From Superficieibacter sp. 1612_C1 (GTDB lineage: Bacteria > Pseudomonadota > Gammaproteobacteria > Enterobacterales > Enterobacteriaceae), in contig NZ_JADGMI010000004.1 in the NCBI RefSeq assembly GCF_015234305.1, forward strand, positions 496,001 through 560,000: a stretch of 64,000 bases of DNA. The letters are read 5' to 3'. Under the pieces are notes generated by a model. It had not been told where the DNA came from. It saw nothing but the letters and a program-made list of their open reading frames with translations, and did not search any database. How positions within the stretch are numbered: the stretch's first letter is position 1; every line of letters starts with the position of its first letter. The position numbers were made by a program, and so were the translations under genes. Shown one piece after another: positions 38,070 through 45,620 of this stretch.

Positions 38070-39215
38070 CTAAAATGGCCAATTAATCTCATTATATTTA
38101 TTGAGCATTTTTTCACCAAAGATAACATCTATAGACCGAGCATAGACAATTAGTCCATGTAAATGATTCCGAAAGCCTATAACCGAAGAAAATCCTTTAA
38201 ATCTAGCATGTTGTACAGGACCGATTTTCTCGTGTAAACAAAAATGAATATGCTGCTTAATTTTATATTTAAATTCTTTATCAAGCCCGACACTATCTTT
38301 ATCAACATTTAACCCTAACACTATTTTTTTTGCGCCAGGAGGAATTATTTTAGTCTTATATTTATTCGGATTGAAACCATATTTATTCAAAACCCTATAA
38401 ATACTGTCTATGATATCTTGAGCATCATGCCTTGAAAAACTCGTATTGATAGATGAAATGGTAATATCGTCAGAGTATCTAGAATATCTAACTTGTAGTT
38501 TTTCACATAACAAACTTATTTCTGCGTCTAAATTTTTACATACTAAGTTTGATAAACAAGGACTAGTTGGAGCACCTTGTGGTGTGCTACCTAATTCCTG
38601 GTTACGATCGTAAAACTTATATTCTTTTAGATATTTATTTTGTAGCCTATGTAATCTTTCATTTCGAGAGCGAGGAATAGGCCAAGTACAAATCCTAGCT
38701 AATTCGAACGATATTAAATTAGAATATCCATTATATTTAAAAACATGATATGCATCTATCTCGGATATACTCTCAAAGAAGTTTGTAATATCAATTTTAA
38801 TAAGCCATCTACTATTTATATGTACGTGTGCAGCATCATATATAGATGAATATGGTGTATATGCAAAGCTAGCATCATGTGGCAATATATGCTTAAGAAC
38901 ATTATTGTGTATAAACTTCTGTACCTTTAGTAATTGAGGTTCAGGGACAAATATTTTCCGTTTTGAAATACTTCTTTTCTTCCTAATAAGAAAAAATCTA
39001 TACGGATGAAAGTGTTCTCTATTAATAACTTTGCGTAGAAAAGAATATTCAACACCAGCCATAAAAGCAAGGTGACGCAATGTCAATATTGGTATTACCT
39101 TTGGATTTAAATTTATTATTTTTTTTGTGTGTAAGAGCGCACTATCAATTATCTCCGGTTTAACACCTTGGATAAGAGCTTCTGCACGATAACGCTGAGG
39201 AGACCATTGTTTCAT
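38070..39215 (-). CDS. Retron-type reverse transcriptase
   Basis: A 381-aa RT. Visible motifs in order: IKIDITNFFESI with catalytic Asp142, TPQGAPTSPCLSNL (residues 211-224), RYSRYSDDITISS with the Y-x-D-D box at 247-250, NKYKTKIIPPGAKKIVLGL (285-302). These fit retron RTs, which prime cDNA from a 2'-OH of a guanosine in their own ncRNA. The usual region-X NAxxH motif is not evident and region Y reads VLG rather than VTG. The gene begins within the a2 repeat of the ncRNA and follows the effector gene by about 200 bp. It is AT-rich, unlike the backbone. A group II intron origin is unlikely: there is no maturase/X or endonuclease domain. Confidence 0.9.
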   Translation of the reverse strand: MKQWSPQRYRAEALIQGVKPEIIDSALLHTKKIINLNPKVIPILTLRHLAFMAGVEYSFLRKVINREHFHPYRFFLIRKKRSISKRKIFVPEPQLLKVQKFIHNNVLKHILPHDASFAYTPYSSIYDAAHVHINSRWLIKIDITNFFESISEIDAYHVFKYNGYSNLISFELARICTWPIPRSRNERLHRLQNKYLKEYKFYDRNQELGSTPQGAPTSPCLSNLVCKNLDAEISLLCEKLQVRYSRYSDDITISSINTSFSRHDAQDIIDSIYRVLNKYGFNPNKYKTKIIPPGAKKIVLGLNVDKDSVGLDKEFKYKIKQHIHFCLHEKIGPVQHARFKGFSSVIGFRNHLHGLIVYARSIDVIFGEKMLNKYNEINWPF

Positions 39216-39417
39216 TTACTTTGACCCCGGAGGGGTAAGTAAAATCGCGACGATAAGAAAGACCACGATCGAGCCGACGAAGTCGGGATCGTCGTGATTT
39301 TGCTTACACTATTGCGAGTGCTAATACATGAGCACATAAAACATATGGCCCGCAGGAAAGGTATACACTTCTCCTGACAAGTAATGGTAGTTACTTGTGT
39401 TAACGCTAAATGAAACA
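39208..39417 (-). ncRNA. Retron msr-msd RNA
   Basis: On the minus strand the stretch begins with a1, TGTTTCATTTA (39417-39407), immediately after the effector stop codon, and ends with its exact 11-nt complement a2, TAAATGAAACA (39218-39208), which spans the RT start codon. Directly after a1 comes AGC, the branch-site pattern, with the likely branch G at 39406. msr hairpins: ACAAGTAA / TTACTTGT (39398-39391 / 39384-39377), a bulged CAGGAGAAG / CTTTCCTG (39376-39368 / 39360-39353) and GTGCT / AGCAC (39335-39331 / 39322-39318). The msd is a 20-bp stem with two mismatches (39307-39288 / 39254-39235), capped by an inner CCGAC-TTC-GTCGG hairpin (39286-39274). A last hairpin ACCCC-TCC-GGGGT (39236-39224) precedes the RT start. 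Confidence 0.85.
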
Positions 39418-40644
39418 TTATGGCCTCCTCAACGTTGTAGGATAATACCCCTCTTTTATCTGTTTTGGAAGTTCTTTAGCTTTGCCTTTTTTCCTTAACT
39501 CTTCGATTAGTAACTGCCCTTCATCAGTCAGTCGATAGTTATCATCAATCCATCCCAAAAATGTTAACCGAACTAAGATATCCGAAACGATTCTTGATGA
39601 TAACCCACTTCTTGAGGCTATTGCGTTTTTCGTTCTAGGTAACCGTCTTAATGATAATAAAACCAGGATATATTTTTTACCTTCATCATTAAGCTTTTGA
39701 AACTTAGCTGATGCGGCTATTCGTTTCTGATTCATAAGGTTCAAATAATTTTCAGGATCATAATCAGCATCTCCCGTGGGGAGTTCATCTTTTAAATCAA
39801 TAGCTGTTCTATTTCTAAATAAAGGCTTCCATGAATTTGAGCGTTTATAAAGTATAGCAGGTGCATTATTCGGCATGCCATGACTATAACAAATAAGTGC
39901 AGCTACTCCCCCATAACCGAAAGGGGTATTTTTATTCTGATCTGGGTTGTATTTATGACATAGAGATGTTATCTTCTTCTTTTCGTCCCCTGAAAAACTA
40001 TTTTCAATGGTAGGGCATATTTTATTGTAGATTATCGTTGGTTTAAAAGGATGATATTCCATTCTTTTTAAACCTTCCTGTGTCGCAGCATAGCAAACAA
40101 CAAAAAATTTGATATGATGAGATGAATACCAACTTTTTAATGACGGTGTTTTCTGAAAACAATCGAGGAAATTATACATCTGATTACCAGATCCGATAGT
40201 ATCAGTTAATATGACAACCTTTCTTATTTTTTTCTTTCTAAAAACCTTGGCTGCAGGATAATATAAATATTTCCTACTATCGGATCTTGATAAATTAGTT
40301 GCTATTGTATTAAGCAATCCTTCGCTTCCAATTTCCTTCCGGTTTTTTATTATATTAATTGGTTCAAATGCTTCCCCATCTGCCCTTTGTGGCTTTTTAT
40401 CACTGAATTTATATACTCTTTCTTCCGGTAAAACTTCACGCTCAACAAAAATAGCTATTGCATGCTCACATTCATTTCCAATATTTTCGACCTCATTCTT
40501 TATCGTTTTTTCAAATTCGTAACTAGATACCCAATGTATCTTTTTCAATAAGAGGTTAGCATAAGGCCGATCATCTTCATCAAATTGTTCGAGCCACAGT
40601 GATGCTCTTTGGGTCTTATCTAATGTCATTTCATGAGAGCTCAT
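39418..40644 (-). CDS. Retron effector: phosphoribosyltransferase-like domain plus winged helix
   Basis: A 408-aa protein counted from ATG 40644, chosen because GAGG lies 9 nt upstream; ATGs at 40653 and 40659 lack such a site. The middle carries KVVILTDTIGSGNQMYNFL (about residues 143-160), the form of a PRPP-binding loop (hhhDDxhxSGxT-like) with DT in place of the usual DD. The C-terminal part (about 320-395) is a winged helix (AIASRSGLSSRIVSDILVRL ... YRLTDEGQLLIEELRKK). No signal peptide or membrane segment is seen. A PRTase-like effector plus RT plus ncRNA is one of the published retron types (type III as I recall). The gene lies upstream of the ncRNA in the same orientation. Confidence 0.8.
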   Translation of the reverse strand: MSSHEMTLDKTQRASLWLEQFDEDDRPYANLLLKKIHWVSSYEFEKTIKNEVENIGNECEHAIAIFVEREVLPEERVYKFSDKKPQRADGEAFEPINIIKNRKEIGSEGLLNTIATNLSRSDSRKYLYYPAAKVFRKKKIRKVVILTDTIGSGNQMYNFLDCFQKTPSLKSWYSSHHIKFFVVCYAATQEGLKRMEYHPFKPTIIYNKICPTIENSFSGDEKKKITSLCHKYNPDQNKNTPFGYGGVAALICYSHGMPNNAPAILYKRSNSWKPLFRNRTAIDLKDELPTGDADYDPENYLNLMNQKRIAASAKFQKLNDEGKKYILVLLSLRRLPRTKNAIASRSGLSSRIVSDILVRLTFLGWIDDNYRLTDEGQLLIEELRKKGKAKELPKQIKEGYYPTTLRRP

Positions 40645-41639
40645 TCTAAACATCCTCATAATTTATATAATATAATATTAAAGCTAAAAGCTATTTTTTT
40701 AAAGGATTATTTAGAAAAATCATTTTTGCAAACTTCGTGATATTGACAATGAAAATTGAAAATAACCTTATCTACTTCAGTTCATTGAGTGAGTAAGTTT
40801 ACTAGATCTAAAGTTCCTCCCTTCCTTAAACAGCAAGTTATGTATATTGGTGTTAACTACATATACGTCAGTATATCTATTCATTATAAATAACAGTAAC
40901 ATAATTATAGTGATATTATCTATTACACATCTTTTTCAATAAAACCTTCAAATCCCACAAACAGTTTCCCGCAGCTTTCCCCTTCCCCCAGTTCTACCCT
41001 ATCCCCAACTCATAGCAGTGCCCCTAAAAGCTTCCTGTTCTAAGACGAACTGCGACCTGTAAGAAGCGCCTTTGGCGGTCAACCCCTCAGTCAACCAGGA
41101 AACGAAGCATGGTCAGAAACTGACCTCCTGTCTTGATACAGGTGACCACACCCTTTATCGCTACTCTGTTGCAAGCGTAGCGACAGACAGAACGCTGTAG
41201 AGAAGTCGGATGGCATTGTCGAAGGCTTTGCGTCCGTACTTCCTGCTCAATGTACATAACGCGGCGTCACTTTTGAGAGCGTAAGCGAGTGAAAGTGACG
41301 CCAGCGTGCAGATCAGCTTCAACCCAGCTACTGCCTGCAAATTCACTGCAACAAACAGGCTGACCTCAAACAGATGTCAGAAATTTACTTACCAGGAGGA
41401 GAAACCAGCACTACCGAACCGATACCGGAGGACAGGTCATTTTACCTGTGTGGGGATATACCTGCCAGAGCAGGCGGCTGCATTCGTGCATCACCGTACC
41501 CCGTCATACCTCATCCGCGCATTCTCCAGCGCACCGGTATCGTTCAGCACAGCACGCTGTGCCCAACCGCGCGTCGGAGAATCGAGTGGAGAGTAGTTAT
41601 GTCGAAACTTACAAGATGAAGGATATTGAGATGTCGGAG
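40645..41639. other. Gene-free stretch: AT-rich promoter zone, then structured GC-richer DNA
   Basis: From 40645 to about 40960 the DNA is very AT-rich and probably holds the promoter of the retron operon (TATATAATATAATATT near 40662-40678). From about 40960 base composition rises and hairpins follow: GGTCAG-AAA-CTGACC near 41113, CCTGT / ACAGG near 41130, TCGCTAC / GTAGCGA around 41160-41183, and a perfect 11-bp GGCGTCACTTT / AAAGTGACGCC (41263-41273 / 41292-41302). Short open frames here overlap in several phases with no convincing start; none is annotated. The layout recalls the structured antisense/immunity RNA region of P4-like elements, but this is not established. Confidence 0.45.
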
Positions 41640-41678
41640 GTACCTGTAGCCATTCATATAAACATCAAGCGCAGCCAT
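41640..41678 (-). pseudogene. hipA: 5' stub of a hipA gene
   Basis: The stop of hipB overlaps an ATG (TAATG at 41680-41676), as in intact hipBA operons. The frame reads MAALDVYMNGYR, which resembles HipA N-termini, then diverges into unrelated sequence (YLRHLNILHL...) and stops. Only about a dozen HipA-like codons remain, so the kinase toxin has been lost by deletion with a breakpoint near 41640. Confidence 0.5.
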
Positions 41679-41938
41679 TACCACTCTTCCTTCCAAGATG
41701 ATGTTCCGTTATTGTCTGCATCTGCATTTCTGGGGGAAATGGTAAGCTCTAAATTCAGTGCTGACAGGATCTTAAAGAAGGTTTCCAGTCTAGTAGAATC
41801 AGGATGTAACTCGAAGCTTGATACCGTATCCTGTCGGATGCCCACTTTGCTGGCGACTTTACCTTGTGAAAGCTTCTGCGTGGGGCGGATATCTTTCAGT
41901 AAAGAGCTACGTTGTTTAGTGTTAGTGACTTGCATCAT
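41678..41938 (-). CDS. hipB: HipB-like antitoxin, orphan
   Basis: An 86-aa XRE protein close in layout to E. coli HipB: SQGKVASKVGIRQDTVSSFE is the helix-turn-helix and LETFFKILSALNLELTI the following dimer-interface helix and strand, with the C-terminal ...EEW of HipB (…LEW). HipB represses its own operon and neutralises the HipA kinase. Only a stub of hipA follows, so it is now an orphan repressor. Palindromic operators lie directly upstream. Confidence 0.82.
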   Translation of the reverse strand: MMQVTNTKQRSSLLKDIRPTQKLSQGKVASKVGIRQDTVSSFELHPDSTRLETFFKILSALNLELTISPRNADADNNGTSSWKEEW

Positions 41939-41960
41939 TTTATGCTGGCGGTTGTAGGCG

Positions 41961-42005
41961 GTAAAATAAATATTACACGCTATGACAGGTAAAATAACGT
42001 TTACC
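41961..42005. promoter_or_regulatory. HipB-like operators
   Basis: GGTAAA-ATAACG-TTTACC (41988-42005) is a perfect 6+6 palindrome; GTAA-N8-TTAC (41961-41976) is a related site, and a half-site GGTAAA lies at 42016. They sit between hipB and the divergent 145-aa gene and probably bind HipB (inference). Confidence 0.6.
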
Positions 42006-42098
42006 CGCCAGAGCCGGTAAATTAAGTTAATTGCTTTTAAAATATAAGAATAATCAGTTCAGACTTACGTTTATCAGCCTACAGAAAAGGAGATCATC

Positions 42099-42536
42099 AT
42101 GAGTATGGATTACTGGCTTCAGGCTTTTGATAACGGTGAAGGCGGCTTTTTTCCGCTGTCGGTCGTGGAGAACGCCTTCGGTAGTGCCATTGTCAGTAAT
42201 GACAACAACGGGTATTTGCGCCTTGAATACCCTTCAGACCCACGATTTCTCGATTTTATAGAACTTAGGGTCCCGGTGTTTAGTACTGAAGAAGGCTTGA
42301 TGACAGATGGTTTTGCCTTTGTTCATGCGCCGGGCCACAAAGCCTTCTGGCAAAGCCTGGTCGATATTCTGCGTGTCACCCCTACGGCGTTATACTGGGC
42401 CGACACTCAGGACGCTCTGGTGATCGGGCAACAAGAAACTCGCCAGCATCTGCCGCCGGATATGATTGAAACGCTGGGGGAGCCTCGTCTTATTACGTCA
42501 ATCCAGGAGCTATTTGTGACCAGGCCATTCGGCTGA
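42099..42536 (+). CDS. Unknown 145-aa protein
   Basis: Not recognised. A small soluble acidic protein starting MSMDYWLQAFDNGEGGFFPLSVVENAFG, without signal peptide, membrane segment or known motif; aromatic-rich (YW, FW). A good ribosome-binding site (AAGGAG) precedes the ATG. It is divergent from orphan hipB over the HipB-like operators, so it may be under HipB control. Its composition is closer to the backbone than the retron genes, so it may belong to either the island or the chromosome. Immunity-type small proteins can look like this, but no claim is made. Confidence 0.7.
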   Translation: MSMDYWLQAFDNGEGGFFPLSVVENAFGSAIVSNDNNGYLRLEYPSDPRFLDFIELRVPVFSTEEGLMTDGFAFVHAPGHKAFWQSLVDILRVTPTALYWADTQDALVIGQQETRQHLPPDMIETLGEPRLITSIQELFVTRPFG

Positions 42537-42718
42537 TTGACTTATTGGTTATAAAACGTTGCCGCCCGGTTTTTCGCAAAAAGTGCCGCCCGCATCAAAT
42601 GAATTGTAAAAATGAGGCTCAGGATCTTCTCATTTGCTTCGTTTGCGTTTAAAACGAAAGCGGTTAACCGGCAGTATGCTTTTCTTCTTTACCACTGACC
42701 ATTATCACGGAGCGAAAA

Positions 42719-43477
42719 ATGGCTACGCACTTTGCACGAGGGACCCTGGGCGACGGTTATCACCTTTCTACTCGCCTGTCTTCAGCCTGCCATCATCAGG
42801 CCCGCCAGTTCCCTGAACACCGACGGACGCGTTTTCTGGCCTCCAGAGCGCTGCTGGCTGAATTGATGTTTATGCTGTACGGAATTAGCGAATTGCCGGA
42901 AATCACTATTCTGACTGGCGGACGTCCCCTGTTCCGTGATAGCACCCTGCCTCGTTTTTCTATTGCTTACACCGGTAATATTGTCGGCGTGGCGCTAACG
43001 ACCGAAGGCGACTGCGGACTGGCGCTTCAGCGTTCAACGCCACGTTTTCATACCGCCCAGACGACCGATCGCTATAACTTCACCAGTAATGAAGCGCTGT
43101 GGATCAATAACCAGAGCGATCCGAATGAAGCCAGCGCGCAGCTTATGGCGTTACGTCAGAGCGTGCTGAAGCTGACGGGCGAGGTTGAAAGTAATTCTCC
43201 CGATATTCTGCAACTGCTGCCCGGCTCAGGGCGTTTGCGCGCGGCCAGCGTCGCCAGGATAGAGGCGGTCTGCGATGCTGAGGACGTGCTGGTGTGGTCC
43301 GTGGCCGTCACTCCTGCCATTGAGCGCCTGAAGGTCTGGGAATATAGCGGTAAAAGTAACTGGCGCTGCCTGCCGGATACGCAGGTGCGCGCCAATGAAC
43401 CTGCCGCTCGCCTGATGCGTTTTACCAGCATAGCCTCCGAAAAAGCGTTTACACTCAACGAATCCGATCAAAAGTAA
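42719..43477 (+). CDS. yieE: YieE, phosphopantetheinyl-transferase superfamily, catalytic motif altered
   Basis: A 252-aa protein aligned over its length with E. coli YieE (MATHFARGxL; RFLASRALLAELMFMLYGI; EALWINNQSDPNEASAQL). The superfamily transfers 4'-phosphopantetheine to carrier proteins and needs an Asp-x-Glu metal pair in G-x-D-x-E. Where I recall CGLDMELQR in E. coli, this protein reads CGLALQRS, so Asp and Glu are missing (about residues 100-107). It may be inactive or have another role. First backbone gene after the island. Confidence 0.82.
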   Translation: MATHFARGTLGDGYHLSTRLSSACHHQARQFPEHRRTRFLASRALLAELMFMLYGISELPEITILTGGRPLFRDSTLPRFSIAYTGNIVGVALTTEGDCGLALQRSTPRFHTAQTTDRYNFTSNEALWINNQSDPNEASAQLMALRQSVLKLTGEVESNSPDILQLLPGSGRLRAASVARIEAVCDAEDVLVWSVAVTPAIERLKVWEYSGKSNWRCLPDTQVRANEPAARLMRFTSIASEKAFTLNESDQK

Positions 43478-43501
43478 TCTCCATAACACGAAGGAGTCAT
43501 T

Positions 43502-44068
43502 ATGTCTGATACGTTGAACGTTGTTACGTTGTTGGGAAGTTTGCGCAAAGGGTCATTTAACGCGATGGTCGCGCGAACGCTGCCGAAAATCGCCCCGGCG
43601 AACATTCAGGTAAGCGCATTACCGTCGATTGGCGATATTCCCCTGTACGATGCGGATATTCAGCAGGAAGAGGGTTTTCCAGCGAGCGTGGAGGCGCTGG
43701 CTGAACAAATCCGCCAGGCGGACGGGGTGGTTATCGTCACGCCGGAATATAACTATTCCGTACCGGGCGGCTTAAAAAATGCTATCGACTGGCTTTCTCG
43801 CCTGCCTGAGCAGCCGCTGGCGGGCAAACCCGTGCTCATTCAGACCAGCTCGATGGGTGCCATTGGCGGCGCGCGCTGTCAGTATCATCTGCGTCAGATT
43901 CTGGTGTTTCTCGACGCGATGGTGATGAATAAGCCGGAGTTTATGGGCGGCGTGATCCAGAATAAAGTAGATCCGCAGACGGGTGAAGTGATTGACCAGA
44001 GCACGCTGGATCATCTGACCGGACAGCTAACGGCGTTTGGCGAGTATATTCAGCGGGTGAAAGCGTAA
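43502..44068 (+). CDS. chrR: NADPH-dependent FMN/quinone reductase ChrR (YieF)
   Basis: A 188-aa flavodoxin-fold reductase: phosphate-binding loop LLGSLRKGSFNAMVAR, and the flavin loop VTPEYNYSVPGGLKNAIDWLSR. It reduces quinones and, in E. coli, chromate and uranyl, as a tetramer in the cytoplasm. Follows yieE by 24 bp, probably in one operon. Confidence 0.94.
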   Translation: MSDTLNVVTLLGSLRKGSFNAMVARTLPKIAPANIQVSALPSIGDIPLYDADIQQEEGFPASVEALAEQIRQADGVVIVTPEYNYSVPGGLKNAIDWLSRLPEQPLAGKPVLIQTSSMGAIGGARCQYHLRQILVFLDAMVMNKPEFMGGVIQNKVDPQTGEVIDQSTLDHLTGQLTAFGEYIQRVKA

Positions 44069-44083
44069 TTCCCCTCACCCCAT

Positions 44084-44104
44084 CCCTCTCCCACAGGGAG
44101 AGGG
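44084..44104. terminator. Hairpin between chrR and adeP
   Basis: A perfect 9-bp stem CCCTCTCCC-ACA-GGGAGAGGG in the convergent gap; a common enterobacterial intergenic repeat and likely shared terminator, with no strong U-tract. Confidence 0.55.
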
Positions 44105-44115
44105 AACATCAATGC

Positions 44116-45453
44116 TTAATGCGCGTCAATAAACACAATCTTCAGTACAAACAGTACCGCGACGATAATCACGCACGGGCTGAGATCGCGCAGACGGCCG
44201 GTGCCGATTTTCATTACGCAGTAGGAGATAAAGCCCAGCGCGATACCTTCGGTAATGGAGAAGCTGAACGGCATCATCACCGCGGTAATAAACGCCGGTA
44301 CGGATTCGGTTAAATCTTCCCACTTCACGCGCGCCAGGCTGGAGGTCATCAGCACGCCGACGTAAATCAGCGCGCCCGCCGCCGCGTAGGACGGCACCAT
44401 ACCCGCCAGCGGCGAGAGGAAAATCACCAGCAGGAACAGTACGCCGACAACGACAGCCGTCAGACCGGTACGGCCGCCGACGGAGACGCCGGAAGAGGAT
44501 TCGATATAGGCGGTAACAGAGGATGTGCCGATGAACGAACCGGCTACGGACGAGATACTGTCCACATACAGCGCCTGCTTCATGCGCGGGAACTTGCCCT
44601 TCTCATCTGCCAGGCCCGCTTTGTCGGTCACACCGATCAGTGTGCCGGAGGAGTCAAACAGGTTGACCAGCATGAAGGAGAAAATCACGCCTGCCAGACC
44701 CAGGTTAAAGGAACCCGCCAGGTCAACATGACCAATCACCGTGCTGACGCTCGGCGGCGCGGAAACGATGCCGTTGTAGTGGACATCGCCCAGCATCCAG
44801 CCCAGCAGCGTCGTGACGACGATGGACACCAGTACCGCCGCGTGGATATTACGTGACGCCAGGATAGCGATAATGAAGAAGCCCAGCACGCCCAGCAGCA
44901 CGCTGTGCGAGGTCAGGTTGCCGATGCTGACCAGCGTTTCCGGGTTGGCGACAATCACGCCCGCGTTTTTCAGGCCCATCATGCCGATAAACAGACCGAT
45001 ACCGCTGGTGATACCGACGCGCAGGCTTACCGGGATATTGGCAATCATCCAGTAGCGCACGCGGAAAATCGTCAGCAGCAGCAGGCCAACCGCGCCCCAG
45101 AAAATCGCCCCCATGCCCACCTGCCACGGCAGGCCCATCGCCTGAACCACGACAAAAGCAAAGAACGCGTTAAGCCCCATCGCCGGAGCCAGCGCGACCG
45201 GCAGATTAGCGAAGACGCCCATCAGGATGCTGCCAAGCGCAGCAATCAGGCAGGTGGTCACGAAGACGGCACTGGTGTCCATCCCTGCCACGCCAAGGAT
45301 CTGCGGGTTAACAAAAACGATGTAAACCATCGTCAGAAAGGTGGTGAACCCGGCAATAATTTCTGTGCGTGCAGTGGTGCCGTGCGCACGTAATTTAAAC
45401 ACGCGCTCAAGTATTCCCTGACCAGATGCCTGGCTGTGGTGTTGTTGACTCAT
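44116..45453 (-). CDS. adeP: High-affinity adenine permease AdeP (YieG)
   Basis: A 445-aa NCS2/AzgA-type purine permease with about 14 membrane segments: VNPQILGVAGMDTSAVF, LAPAMGLNAFFAF and the late conserved FDSSGTLIGVTDKAG. Imports adenine by proton symport. A PurR-like operator lies upstream, in line with its place in the PurR regulon. Confidence 0.95.
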   Translation of the reverse strand: MSQQHHSQASGQGILERVFKLRAHGTTARTEIIAGFTTFLTMVYIVFVNPQILGVAGMDTSAVFVTTCLIAALGSILMGVFANLPVALAPAMGLNAFFAFVVVQAMGLPWQVGMGAIFWGAVGLLLLTIFRVRYWMIANIPVSLRVGITSGIGLFIGMMGLKNAGVIVANPETLVSIGNLTSHSVLLGVLGFFIIAILASRNIHAAVLVSIVVTTLLGWMLGDVHYNGIVSAPPSVSTVIGHVDLAGSFNLGLAGVIFSFMLVNLFDSSGTLIGVTDKAGLADEKGKFPRMKQALYVDSISSVAGSFIGTSSVTAYIESSSGVSVGGRTGLTAVVVGVLFLLVIFLSPLAGMVPSYAAAGALIYVGVLMTSSLARVKWEDLTESVPAFITAVMMPFSFSITEGIALGFISYCVMKIGTGRLRDLSPCVIIVAVLFVLKIVFIDAH

Positions 45454-45554
45454 TATCTGTTTCCGAGAAAAGGAGGGAAAATCCGTCGCTATCCTATACC
45501 AAAATGAGACAATAGGAAGATTCAGGAGAGACTTTTTTCATTGATTTTGCTTAT

Positions 45555-45570
45555 ACGGCAACGATTGCGT
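45555..45570. promoter_or_regulatory. PurR-like operator
   Basis: ACGGCAACGATTGCGT matches the PurR palindrome ACGCAAACGTTTGCGT at 13 of 16 positions and lies about 100 bp upstream of adeP, in the gap to divergent yieH. Confidence 0.6.
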
Positions 45571-45620
45571 GGCATAAATTTCATCAGGTAAACGTTAAAC
45601 TTGTTAAAAGGGAAACAGGC

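Noticed and set aside
38070-39215. Group II intron maturase or diversity-generating retroelement
   Set aside because: No maturase/endonuclease domain, no template/variable repeat pair; the a1/a2 and msd structures upstream point to a retron.
39212-39418. A 68-codon open frame on the minus strand between effector and RT
   Set aside because: It coincides with the msr-msd RNA and its encoded residues have no protein-like pattern; the RNA structures explain the sequence.
41306-41957. Overlapping open frames in three phases (starting 41306, 41374 and 41448), possible small phage-like proteins
   Set aside because: They compete for the same bases and have no convincing ribosome-binding site at their ATGs. 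An AGGAGGAG at about 41393 has no start codon in range, and the last frame is antisense to hipB.
36000-42720. A right attachment site repeating the mnmE end
   Set aside because: No copy of the TTGTATTGGGAAATAA core was found by eye. A partial TGTATATTGGT at about 40839 is too weak to claim.
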